DNA from: Oegoconia quadripuncta
Lineage: Eukaryota > Arthropoda > Insecta > Lepidoptera > Autostichidae
Assembly: GCA_949316235.1 (NCBI GenBank)
Contig: OX438743.1
Span: 22,565,771 to 22,629,770 of the forward strand
Reading direction: 5' to 3'
Length of the DNA stretch: 64,000 nt
The notes beneath the pieces are model-generated. The model saw only the letters and a program-made list of their open reading frames with translations. It was not told the DNA's origin and searched no databases. A program made the position numbers and the translations under genes. Below are positions 38,605 through 48,400 of this stretch, in pieces; positions within the stretch are counted from its first letter, which is position 1, and each line of letters opens with the position of its first letter.

Positions 38605-39295
38605 TAAATATATAAAAGTATGAAATTTATAGAATTTAGGAAGTTATGACAATCTGCTATGTATACCACATATCAAGCGTAATATTGCCAGTATAAGCTA
38701 AGCTGCTGTACTGTATGCATAGACGTCCAAATGTTGAAATATTATGATGTACGGTCGACTGTACAGTCACCTGCAGCTAAAAGTATGCTCTAGCGTAGCG
38801 TAGCTAGTGCGTTAATTTGGTTGTGCAAGTTACAAACCATGGTTATCGAAATTTTATGTCCTGACTATGCACTAGGCATCGGCATGATTTTCTTTGCAAG
38901 ACAAGACTAGATTGTTTATAATTTAGATTAATTTTTCCAACCGTTCTCTGATTGCAATGTATAGTTTTTTATTTTTTATTAAGTTTAAGTAGGTTCTATC
39001 AGTGGAAACCTCTAATTGGCTTTCAGTTTCTTAGTTTAAGTGATAATTTGTAAAACAGCTGTTGGTTTTCCCAAGAAAATAAAATAAAATAAATAAAATA
39101 AAGACCTAAATGAATGCAATAGTTCGAGCGTACTAGGAAACATGGGGTATGCTTGCAGCTGCAGGTGACTGTACAGTCGACCGTACATCATAATATTTCA
39201 ACATTTGGACGTCTATGCATACAGTACGGCAACTTAGCGTATACATGGCAGATTGTCATAATTTCCTAAATCCTATAAATTTTATAATTTTATGT
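38605..39295. mobile_element. MITE-2, about 190-bp inverted repeats
   Basis: Left arm 38605-38795 and right arm 39155-39295 share AGTTATGACAATCTGC, TATGCATAGACGTCCAAATG and GACTGTACAGTCACCTGCAG in inverted order. The interior is AT-rich, with AAATA runs and no ORF. Exact ends are uncertain. Confidence 0.65.
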
Positions 39296-39922
39296 ACTAT
39301 ATAACGACTAGAAATGAACACAACGAACAAAACAGTTACGTGCAATTGGAATTTTCACGCTATCTTAGGATTTTCCCTTTTCTTTTTTTTTTTATTATTT
39401 GAAAGAAGAACAAAAGACCTTTCATTCTGTATACAAACTTTTTTATAGCATTAAAAAGTTTTAATGTTAACATGTAAGAAATGAAGTATCCCTAGACTTT
39501 GTTGATGTGTGTATATTGCTCTCGGATCTATCACTGAATAACGTATGAATGTACTTTCACAACTGCACACTGGCAGGAATCGACTTTTTAAAAGAACTTG
39601 ACATTGACATTAGGACCACTTCGTCCGCGTCATTATGCGATGGTATATTTGGAAACAACCGAGATTATTACCAGATACTGTTCGAGAGAGCCCTCGGCAG
39701 TGTGAATGCAACGTTCTAGATAATCGTAACCTGTGATTTAATCTTGCATCGCTGCAAGCCGATAACAACTTTATCTGTGAAGATATATGTCAGTGAGCTG
39801 CATAGTGGTGAGATATCGTGCCGTAGCACGTCACAAACTGCATGACTACATAATTTAGCACTGCCGTGGAAGATTCCTGTTCAAACGAGCGCCACGGAGC
39901 CGACGGGCGGCCGTCAAGCATT

Positions 39923-40086
39923 ATGGTTAAACGCAAAGAAAGCGTGGACTTAGATATGATCCTGAACGAGGTCGGGTCGCTGGGGCGGTACCAGATCCAG
40001 ACGCTATGTATCCTCGTAGTACCCATGATGCTGACTGGTGTATATAACACTCAATATGTGTTCGCTGCCGGGGATGTGGACTACAG
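39923..40086 (+). CDS. SLC22-type organic cation transporter, exon 1 (gene A)
   Basis: First coding exon of a major-facilitator transporter. From the ATG at 39923 it encodes 54 codons plus 2 nt and ends at a GTAGGG donor. It shows the family's opening (VDLDMILNEVG.LGRYQIQ), then the first membrane helix, and ends FAAGDVDY. Splicing over a 20,158-nt intron to 60245 restores an in-frame Arg-Cys at the start of the extracellular loop. An in-frame upstream GTG (39866) is disregarded. Members move organic cations, carnitine or related solutes across the plasma membrane; the substrate here is unknown. The Polinton and a LINE sit in its intron. Confidence 0.88.
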
Positions 40087-40223
40087 GTAGGGAGAAATTT
40101 TCATATTAAGTAGTTTATAATAATTGGTTATTATGTGGTGTGGGTTTCGGCAGATGAGACCAAGTCGTCTGTTTGTCGACCAAGTCGTGGGTGTCGTAAA
40201 AGCTGACTATAGCTGAGACCGCA
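40087..40223 (+). other. Start of transporter intron 1
   Basis: Intron sequence from the exon 1 donor to the LINE. No feature other than the splice donor is seen. Confidence 0.6.
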
Positions 40224-41217
40224 AGATTGCAAGCTCGTTCAGCAGGACGAAGGCAATACGAGGCGGTAGTCTCATTCTAATTCGTAATAATATTAAATTT
40301 AAAGAGCGCCTCGATATTGTAAACCTTTCTGTTGAGCGAACTATTGAAATAGCCTGTGTGGAAATTGCGCGGCTTACTGTATTATGTGTATATAAACCCC
40401 CTTCTTCATCTTATGAATTATTTGAGAAAATCATGGATGAAATCCTGTGTAAAATTACTAATTCAAATAATTACATTGTAATTTGCGGAGATTTTAATAT
40501 AAACATATTAGAAGATAGCATTCAAACCAGAAGACTTAAATCTTTCTTCAGTTGCTATAATCTTGCTAATCTTTTTTCAGTGCCCACTAGAATAGCTTCT
40601 ACATCAGCTACATGCATTGATAACATTTTCTCGAATTTACAACCCAGTGATAAATCTATTTTAAATAAATTAAGTTCAGATCACTGTGGTCAGTTAGCGG
40701 TTTTTAACATAGCAATTAATAAAACGCTGAAAAGAGATATATCGTACGTGCCAGTAACTGAGTCACTACTCGATCAATATAAGAGTAAAGTGATTGCGAA
40801 ATTAGATTATTTACCGTACTGTGACGATCCTAATGTATTATATAAATCAGTTTTTGACATTTTAAAAACTGAAAGTAATAAAGTTTTCTTAGCAAAATCT
40901 GCTAAAATCAACAATTCCCTCGTTTTTAGTGATTGGACGACGGTGGGAATTCATAAAAGTAGGCAAAAGTTATATGAGCTTTATGATGAAAGGACATATA
41001 ATAAGAGCGAAAGTTTTATTGAATATGTTAGGTAATACTCGAAAATATTCAAGCGAGCTTGTGCCACAGCAAAATCAAATTTTATAAATAATAAAATAAA
41101 GAATAGCGCCGACATAGTAAAGACAACTTGGAAAGTTATAAATAGCGAAACTGGCAAATTTAAAACTCTTAACACTGATACGCGATTAAAAATTAATGAT
41201 CGAATTCTAACTTCATA
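40224..41217 (+). pseudogene. LINE-A endonuclease (EEP) domain remnant
   Basis: Open from the truncated 5' end through RGGSLILI, CGDFNIN and SSDHCG, the endonuclease hallmarks, to a stop at 41033-41035. The same frame then continues through a second stop at 41216-41218. The N-terminal catalytic part of the endonuclease is missing. Confidence 0.8.
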
Positions 41218-41529
41218 ATTAGAAGTTGCAGAAGCTTTTGAAAAATTCTTTACTGATATCCCAATATTAACTACAAATTCTCTGAATTCATGTCCCACAC
41301 TCGCTGAATCGCTACTTAAACAAAATGTGGAGATTTGTGACTCCCATTTTAAATTTAATCATGTAAGTCCTATAGACATCTTAAAAGCATTTCGTTCTTT
41401 AGACAAGAAAAAACTGCCGACCTTCACGGTTTATCAGTAAAAATTATTAGTGCCGTAATTTATTGTATTTCACCACACTTAGCTTATATCTTTAATAAAT
41501 GTACTGATGATGGCATATTTCCTGATCTG

Positions 41530-42894
41530 ATGAAGCACAGTAAAGTCATACCTTTATTTAAAGCCGGTAGTACATCAGACCCCTCTAATTTTAGACCTAT
41601 TTCAATACTACCGACTCTCAGCAAAATCTTTGAAAAAATTATATTAAATCAGATATCGAGTTATTTTTACAGTAACAATCTAATGTCATATAAACAATTC
41701 GGTTTTACAAGGGGCCGCTCGACAACCGATGCAGGTGTCGAGCTCTTACAATATATTTTTGAGGCTTGGGAAGATGCGCGGGATGCAATAGGAGTATTTT
41801 GCGACTTGTCCAAGGCCTTTGATTGCGTTCATCACGACACTTTAATCAGGAAATTACGTCATTATGGTGTAACCGGCCGAGCTCTCGACCTTCTGAATTC
41901 TTATTTGAGTAACCGAGTTCAGAGGGTTGATATCAGTGGTAATACATCGTCAGGGTCGACAGTCTGTATGGGCGTCCCACAAGGCTCCATTCTCGGACCA
42001 TTTTTGTTTTTGGTTTACATAAATGACTTGCCAAACCTTGTAAACGATAAACATGAAATAGTATTGTTTGCTGACGATACCTCTGTAATGTTTAAAGTAA
42101 ATAGACTAAAATTAAATTATGACGACGTGAACAATGCTATTTCTCAAATAGTAGAATGGTTTACGGCAAATAATTTGTTACTGAATGAGAAAAAAACTAA
42201 ATGTGTAAAATTTGTACTGCCTAATGTCAGGGAGGTGCCCACAAATATAATGATAAAAAATGTCACTCTAGACCTTGTTGAGTCCACTGTATTTTTGGGC
42301 ATTACTTTGGACGCCAAATTACAATGGGGTCCTCATATCCATAAATTGGCGAAGAAGCTCAGCTCTGCAGCGTATGCAGTCAAAAAAATTAGACAAATAT
42401 CGGACGTAAATAGATTAGTATATTTTAGTTATTTCCATAGCCTGATGTCTTACGGTATCTTGCTGTGGGGAAATGCCGCGGATATCAATACAATCTTTGT
42501 TTTACAAAAACGAGCCGTTCGCGCAATTTATCAATTGAGACCTGCAGTGTCACTTAGAGACAGATTTAAAGAGTATAATATTCTAACCTTTTCGTCACAG
42601 TACATTTTTGAAAATCTAATATATGTCAAAAAAAATATAGCATCATTTAGGAAAAATAGTGATAAACATGATGTCAATACAAGAAATAAAGATAAACTTG
42701 CAGGTCACATAAGTCGCCTCCACAAAGTCAGTAATTCATTCAAAGGGTTATGTATACGCTTTTTCAATAAAGTTCCTGTTGATATACAAAATCTTCCTTT
42801 CAATAAATTTAAAGATACTATAAAACAGAAACTTATTAAGAAAGCATATTATAAAATATCAGATTATTTAGATGATAAACAATCATGGACATAA
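41530..42894 (+). pseudogene. LINE-A reverse transcriptase domain, open but part of a broken element
   Basis: 454 codons from the ATG at 41530 with the fingers/palm motifs FRPISILP, SKAFDCVHHD, GVPQGSILGP and the catalytic FADDTS, then the C-terminal region (YSYFHSLMSYGILLWG) found in short copies elsewhere. It lies downstream of a frameshift, so the parent ORF2 is broken although this part reads through. As an RNA-dependent DNA polymerase without its endonuclease it is presumed inactive. Confidence 0.85.
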
Positions 42895-43128
42895 CCAGCC
42901 CGTTCGCATAACCAGGCTATTTCACAATTAATAATGAAATATTATAATATAAAATAATAATTTTGTAATATAAAAACCTTTTTTTAAAAGAGCGATCTCT
43001 CGAGTTTCTTGCTCGTTCTTCTCAGGGGAAAATTGCCTTTTGAACAAGCAGTAACTTTAAAAATGTAAAATCTGACTATTTTAAGTGTACCTACAAAATA
43101 AAGCATTTTTTTTATTTTGATTTGATTT

Positions 43129-43616
43129 TTGACTGACTTCTCAGTCAGTCTCCAATTGTCTCCAATTCTCCTCATATGTGGTACTCGTATAAACTCCACA
43201 TGTAATTCACATAATTCTGTATAATTTTCATTGGTGTAATCCAAAATTAATTCTGCAAGGTGTTAATTCTGTTTCACGTCTGCACCACGAAAAGGGCGCT
43301 TTTGGTGCGTAAAATCTCGCAACAAAATGGATTTTGGCAAAAAATTGGCACAAAATGTTGTATATTATTTATTTAAATTTACGATTATAAATTTATACTA
43401 TTGCCGTTTAAATGAATAATATTTAAAAATAAATACTAGTAAAGATTATAATGTCGTTTACTTAAAAATTTTGATTTTCCTCAAAATATCAAGCAATACA
43501 GTTTCCGAACGCAATGTTTAAATAAAAAATAAACTTATAAAAATGAAATGGCGGGAATAAAATTTATACAGCATTTCATTTAAACAATGTTATGTAGTAT
43601 ATATTACGAAGAATGA
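43129..43616 (+). other. Intron sequence between LINE-A and the Polinton
   Basis: AT-rich intronic DNA with no convincing ORF. It contains a short inverted CAC-rich motif near 43280 and otherwise nothing notable. Confidence 0.6.
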
Positions 43617-43622
43617 GTGATC
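43617..43622. repeat. Left target-site duplication GTGATC
   Basis: The six bases immediately before the left terminus AGTAGTAGGG are GTGATC. They are repeated exactly after the right terminus. The target-site length of six matches Polinton integrases. Confidence 0.95.
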
Positions 43623-43755
43623 AGTAGTAGGGATTCGTTCTTTCTGGTGCAGTCCAATCACGGTTTTTGGGTGCGCAAAAAAGCTCTCCACATACTCGCG
43701 GGATTCGCGGTTTAATTAAAATGATTCGCGGTATGTAATAAAGTTTATTCACGGT

Positions 43756-43889
43756 GTGTAATTAAATTGATTCGCGGTTTGATTCGCGGGGTGTAATTAA
43801 ATCGATTCGCGGTTTGATTCGCGGGGTGTAATTAAATTGATTCGCGGTTTGATTCGCGGGGTGTAATTAAATCGATTCGCGCTTTGATC
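43756..43889 (+). repeat. 35-bp iteron array in left TIR
   Basis: Units start at 43756, 43791, 43826 and 43861 (the last is partial). Each contains GATTCGCGG twice next to GTGTAATTAAAT; one internal position alternates C/T. Single GATTCGCGG-like words also occur just outside the array (around 43702 and 43723). The array lies about 130 bp from the terminus. A role as a binding site for a replication or packaging protein is only inferred from position and iteration. Confidence 0.9.
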
Positions 43890-43996
43890 AACTTTATTCA
43901 CGGTTTGAAATAAAATAAATCCACGGCGCATCAGGTCTATTCATGGTTTGATATCATCTCGCGCGACTTTTTCACGCGTGTTGGAGTTTCATTAGG

Positions 43997-44247
43997 TATC
44001 GGAGGCCACCCGTGTAGTGTTTACCTGTTTTTTTTTTATATAGATTTAGCGACGTGTCGCTTCCTTTGTTCGAAAATTCTCTAGCATTGTCCTTTTTTCG
44101 TGTTGCATTTTGGTTGGAGTGTATGAATTAATTCTTTGTGATCAGTAGGTAAATTTTTAGATATCGGAGACCACCCGTGTAGTGTATACCTGATTTTTTT
44201 ATATAGCTTTTGCGAAGTGTCCCTTCCTTTGTTCAAAAATTGTCTGT
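43997..44247 (+). repeat. Subterminal direct duplication in left TIR
   Basis: Two copies of an approximately 86-bp segment start near 43997 and 44161. Both run from ATCGGAG(G/A)CCACCCGTGTAG through a poly(T)-TATATAG stretch to a TTCCTTTGTTC block. They diverge by several substitutions and are about 164 bp apart. The right TIR carries the same pair. No coding potential is convincing here. Confidence 0.8.
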
Positions 44248-44467
44248 ATTTCTATTGAAGCAATATTTGCTTTAAGACGATTTCCGTTAGACTTATCTAA
44301 CAAAGGGATTTTATGAGTATTGTTATAGGCGAAGGTATTTGTCGGTGTATAAATTACTTTTGGGTAGACATCTGTAAAAAATTGGGTTTTATGGTTATTG
44401 TTATGGGCGAAGGTAATATTGCCTGTATATTTTAAACAAGTACAAACATGTTCCATCAAAATCGTCC

Positions 44468-44475
44468 TATATAAA
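44468..44475 (+). promoter_or_regulatory. TATA box of the 157-aa TIR gene
   Basis: TATATAAA lies 101 nt upstream of the proposed ATG. A CAGT that could act as initiator is near 44501, 34 nt downstream of the first T. It is duplicated in the right TIR (58534-58541, minus strand). The assignment rests on motif and position only. Confidence 0.5.
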
Positions 44476-44568
44476 CCGATCCAACTCACTTGCTTATCCA
44501 CAGTACCATTACGACCGCCAACAGTGCTATTTTATAGTTAAAAAGTGTGTATCTACGCAGTAGCCACC

Positions 44569-45172
44569 ATGTCGGTAAGTTATGTTCTCATTAATTATTT
44601 AATCATTACATCTTAGATTGATTTTAATACGTTTGATCAGTTAATTCATGTTAATTCAATAGTTCTATCAGATTGTGTAATTAATTTGAAATTCTATCCT
44701 ACAGATTACTCCTGATTATGATTACACACTGAAGAACTATTATTATCCTAATAAAAGCGATGACGAGGATCAGAACTCTCTTGACATGAAAGTTAAACAA
44801 AACATCACAAAGAGGAGCAGCAAGGGCATTGATGCATTTTTTGAGAAAGCGAAGAAAAAGAAAACCATAACATACTCATCAACCGTCGGTCAATCTAACG
44901 GAGAGGGTACCTCATATATTTCAACAAACTGTGATGACGGTTCCTCTGCAAGCCATCTCGTGAAAATCGAAGTGTATGAAATGAATAAATTAAAACAAGT
45001 TTCACCCATAGACTACTGGAAACATGCAGATGTCCGTGTTAAATATTACGTCGCAACAGAGGAGGATAAACATTATCAATCTGCAAGAGATTTAATTTAT
45101 AACATAACTAAACAGGTAGCATCTAAGGTGGGCTGTACAAAGTATTTTGTAACAATGGATAAGAAACAATAA
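44569..45172 (+). CDS. Spliced 157-aa TIR gene, left copy, unknown function
   Basis: Not recognised. The proposed start at 44569 has an ideal Kozak context (GCCACCATGT). Exon 1 (44569-44574) holds only two codons and ends at a GTAAGT donor. A 130-nt intron ends in a TATCCTACAG acceptor, and exon 2 (44705-45172) continues in frame to the stop. The product is acidic near the N-terminus (SDDEDQN), then has a lysine-rich stretch around residues 30-50, and ends VTMDKKQ. No membrane segment or catalytic motif is visible. A TATATAAA box lies about 100 bp upstream (44468-44475), and AATAAA follows the stop (45249-45254). An identical copy sits in the right TIR, so the element carries two doses. If the intron were not used, translation could begin at an internal ATG (44786), giving 128 aa. 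Confidence 0.75.
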
Positions 45173-45448
45173 CACTTCCATTATTACTTAAAGCAATTTA
45201 TGACAAGATTTTTTTAAATTTAACTTTATGGAACAAAATTAAGTAAACAATAAATTAGAAAAATAATGCCTTTGGCTCCGTTACCGTCAGCTTAAATTAT
45301 TACAAAACCATCGGCTACAAACAGCGGAGCGGAACACCAAGTACCTACTTTACGTTTTACCTGCTCCACCACCCCGACATTATAAGTGTACCGACGAAGC
45401 ATTCAGTCTCACCATTCGCTACCCAGCCACCAGTGCAGTGCTAACACG

Positions 45449-48400
45449 ATGGCAAATCTGAACAACTCTCTGTTTGATGACCAACTGGTGCAACTGTGTC
45501 TCGAAGCCGAAGAACAAGATACGGATCGACAACTCTGTGATCTCTATGATGCAGTAACCCAGGGACCACTCAAATCGTAAGTAGAAAAAAAATTGCACCA
45601 TTTTAATGGGTAGAGGGGATGAGAGATCTTGCTATATAATGCCCTTTGTCGATCAGTTTAACGTTTGTGTACGTTGGAATTTTGAAAGTTGTAATAAGCC
45701 TTTAGTTGATCAGTGTAGCTTTGTTTTAAATTAGAAATTTTGACTACCACAATAATGTTATCGTTATCAGCTGATGAAATAATGATGATAAAGAAATCAC
45801 TTCTTCTAAGTAAATTTCATCCATTCATTAGAATGTGGTACATCAGCCATAAACTACCTGATCTTATGATCAAGGACTCTGATATAATACCATATTTTAC
45901 ACCCTGCAATGGGCATTCGAAAAATATTAATAATAATTTCATTAGTGAGCTTGATGAAATTGATGGAGTTATGCAAATGCAAGCTTATTGCAAGTTATGT
46001 AGTTCTTCATGTAAGTATTGTGGAAACTGGGTGAATTTTTAGTATTATTAAGTTAATTTAGTATTTATATTTAAGTATGTAATCGTTTATCAAAACTATA
46101 AATTGAATATTTACATTTGTACTAACATAAATGTTTTGTTTACAGATTGAATTCGCAACTCGGTGGTAAAAGAAAAACAGATCCAAATGAGGGAGCCGCA
46201 TCGAAGTCTCGTCGAACACACGAACCAACGACATCTTCGTCAAGACAAGTATCCCCAATTCAACATATCTCAGACAATTCAAAGGTAGAGTGTTCAGTTT
46301 GCAAAGTGTTTGTTAGCAAACGATATTTGTCTAGTCATTTAAAAACTAATATCCACAAAAACAACGTTATAACTTGTCATGAGAATTTAAATAACGTACA
46401 GGTTATTGAGAGTGCTTTTGGACAAAGGATTAAAACTTATAGAATAACTTCCAAATCTGATGCTTCAAGTTTGTACATTGAAACTCCCGAATCATTTTTG
46501 TTTGGAATTAAATCAACTTTAATACAATTAATAAACATTTCTCTTAGCGAGCTAAATGCTATTAAACTAAATTTTATTTTACATGCTGATTTTGTTCAGC
46601 AGACAAAGGATCTACAAAATTCTTTCGATTTTCAAACCATTAATTATACTTGCTGTAAGTCAGATGATCAGGATGGCATTATCTGTACAATATTTAATGA
46701 CATTACTGAAAAATTAAGTAACTTTGAAAGGAAAGATAGCGGATGGAGTTTAAAACAGATCAAGCATATTGATATGAATATTAATAAATTTAATCCTTTA
46801 CGTGGTTCTTCCTTCATAGATTTACCTCTTGATATCAAACGTAAAAAAGCTGTGATCAATGTTAAAAATAACGATAACCAATGTTTCTTGTGGGCTGTAC
46901 TTTCAGCATTATATCCAGTTAATCAAAACGCTGAGAGAGTAACAAAATATATATCACATAAAAATAAATTAAAATTTAACAATATTTCTTTCCCAGTTAA
47001 ACTAAAAGATGTCCACAAATTCGAACAATTAAATGATATCAGCGTTAACGTTTTTGGTTTAGAATATGATAGTAAAAGTAAGAAAAATAAGGTTATCGGA
47101 CCTTTACATTTCACAAAATATAGGAAACCGACTCATATTAATTTATTATATATTTCAAATGGTAATAATAACATGAATCATTACTGCTATATAAAGAACT
47201 TATCGCGATTAGTTAGTAATCAAATTAATGACCATCATGCTAGCATATATATTTGTGACGGTTGCTTGTTATATTTCCAAACAAGGGAACGGTTAAACAA
47301 TCACCAACAGTTAGATTGCAATCACATAAGGACTGATTTACCAAACGATAAAAGAAGGCCTAACAAATGGTATGGCGAATCTTTACCTAATAATAAATTA
47401 TCCTTCAATAATTTTGATAAAACGCTAAAAATGCCTTTTGTGATATATGCAGATTTCGAATCATTATTAAATCCAGTACAAACATGTGACAATGACCCCA
47501 CCAAATCCTTCACGAATAATGTTCAAAAACATGAAGTCTATAGCTTTGGTTATTATATTAAGTGTTCTTATGATGATAAGCTATCAGTTTATAGACACTA
47601 TACTGGTGAGAATTGTTCCCTTATTTTTATGAAATCACTGAAAGATGATTTAATGGCAATTTCACAGAAACTTTCTTTTCAAGTAACTCCAGTTGCACTG
47701 ACTTGTAATAATAATCATGATGTGTCACAAAGTACAATATGTTTCATTTGCAAAAAGGACTTGAATAATGATTCCATGATAGATTACGACTGGTTTACCG
47801 GCTTGTATAAGGGAGTTGCTCACTCTATTTGTGCTTCTAATTATAGAGTCCCACGTTTCGTTCCTGTTTTCTTACATAATTTAAGTAACTATGATGCACA
47901 TTTCATTGTACATGCATTAAATTTTGAAGAGGGTGAAATAACAATAATTCCTCAAAATAAAGAGAAGTACATATCATTTTCTAAGAAAATTAAAATGAAC
48001 AATAAGACTATAGAATTAAGATTTCTTGATTCTTTTAGATTTATGCCTTGCAGTTTAGGAAACTTAGCACAAAATTTAGAAATCAATCAATTACATGAAC
48101 TTCGAAAGAATTTTCCAAAAGAAGAAGATTTTAAACGCTTAGTCAGAAAAGGAATTTTTCCTTACGAGTGCATGACATCGTTTAGGGTTTTGAAACAAAA
48201 TTCCCTTCCAAATCAAAATAAATTTTATAATTCTTTAACGAATGAATATATCTCTGATGAAAATTATAAACATGCACAAGACGTATGGAATCATTTTGAT
48301 TGTAAGAGTATGTGTGATTACTCCGATTTATATTTGAAAACGGATGTGTTGTTGTTAACTGATGTATTCGAGAATTTTAGAAGCTTATGTTTAACAACAT

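Larger units (their letters stand above)
40224..43128 (+). mobile_element. Non-LTR retrotransposon LINE-A, CR1/L2-like, broken copy
   Basis: A 5'-truncated LINE in intron 1 of transporter gene A. It keeps most of the endonuclease and the full reverse transcriptase reading frame, then a 3' end with the conserved tail CTCGAGTTTCTTGCTCGTTC and a T-rich ATTTTG-type repeat tail instead of simple poly(A). The reverse transcriptase wording (SKAFDCVHHD, GVPQGSILGP, FADDTS) fits the CR1/L2 group. The coding part is interrupted by stops near 41033 and 41216 and a frameshift near 41410-41440, so it is not autonomous. Short 3' copies of the same family recur across the window. Confidence 0.85.
43623..46230 (+). 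repeat. Left terminal inverted repeat, gene-bearing, 2608 bp
   Basis: This is the inverted copy of 56779-59364. It contains the terminus, a 35-bp iteron array, a subterminal duplication, the 157-aa spliced gene, the polymerase leader exon, the 95-aa intronic ORF and the first 85 nt of polymerase exon 2. It ends inside coding sequence at 46230. By eye, the arms differ by one extra 35-bp unit on the left, a 13-bp insertion on the right and at least one substitution (C at 44092 against A in the mirrored copy). The two length differences fully account for the 22-bp difference in arm length. Polinton TIRs are usually a few hundred bases to about 1 kb, so 2.6 kb with several genes is long. Confidence 0.95.

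Noticed and set aside
44199..44501. 100-codon minus-strand ORF in the TIR (mirrored at 58508-58810)
   Set aside because: It starts with GTG; the first in-frame ATG is internal. It overlaps the TATA region of the 157-aa gene, and its wording comes from a repeated GTTAT(A/G)GGCGAAGGTA DNA motif. Duplication follows from the TIR, not from selection.
45577..45760. Splicing of the leader exon to an acceptor near 45734
   Set aside because: Joining there gives a stop after about a dozen codons, so the acceptor at 46145 is the sensible partner.
46668..47513. Antisense ORFs of about 60 codons over polymerase
   Set aside because: Shadows of the polymerase frame in AT-rich DNA, with no motif.
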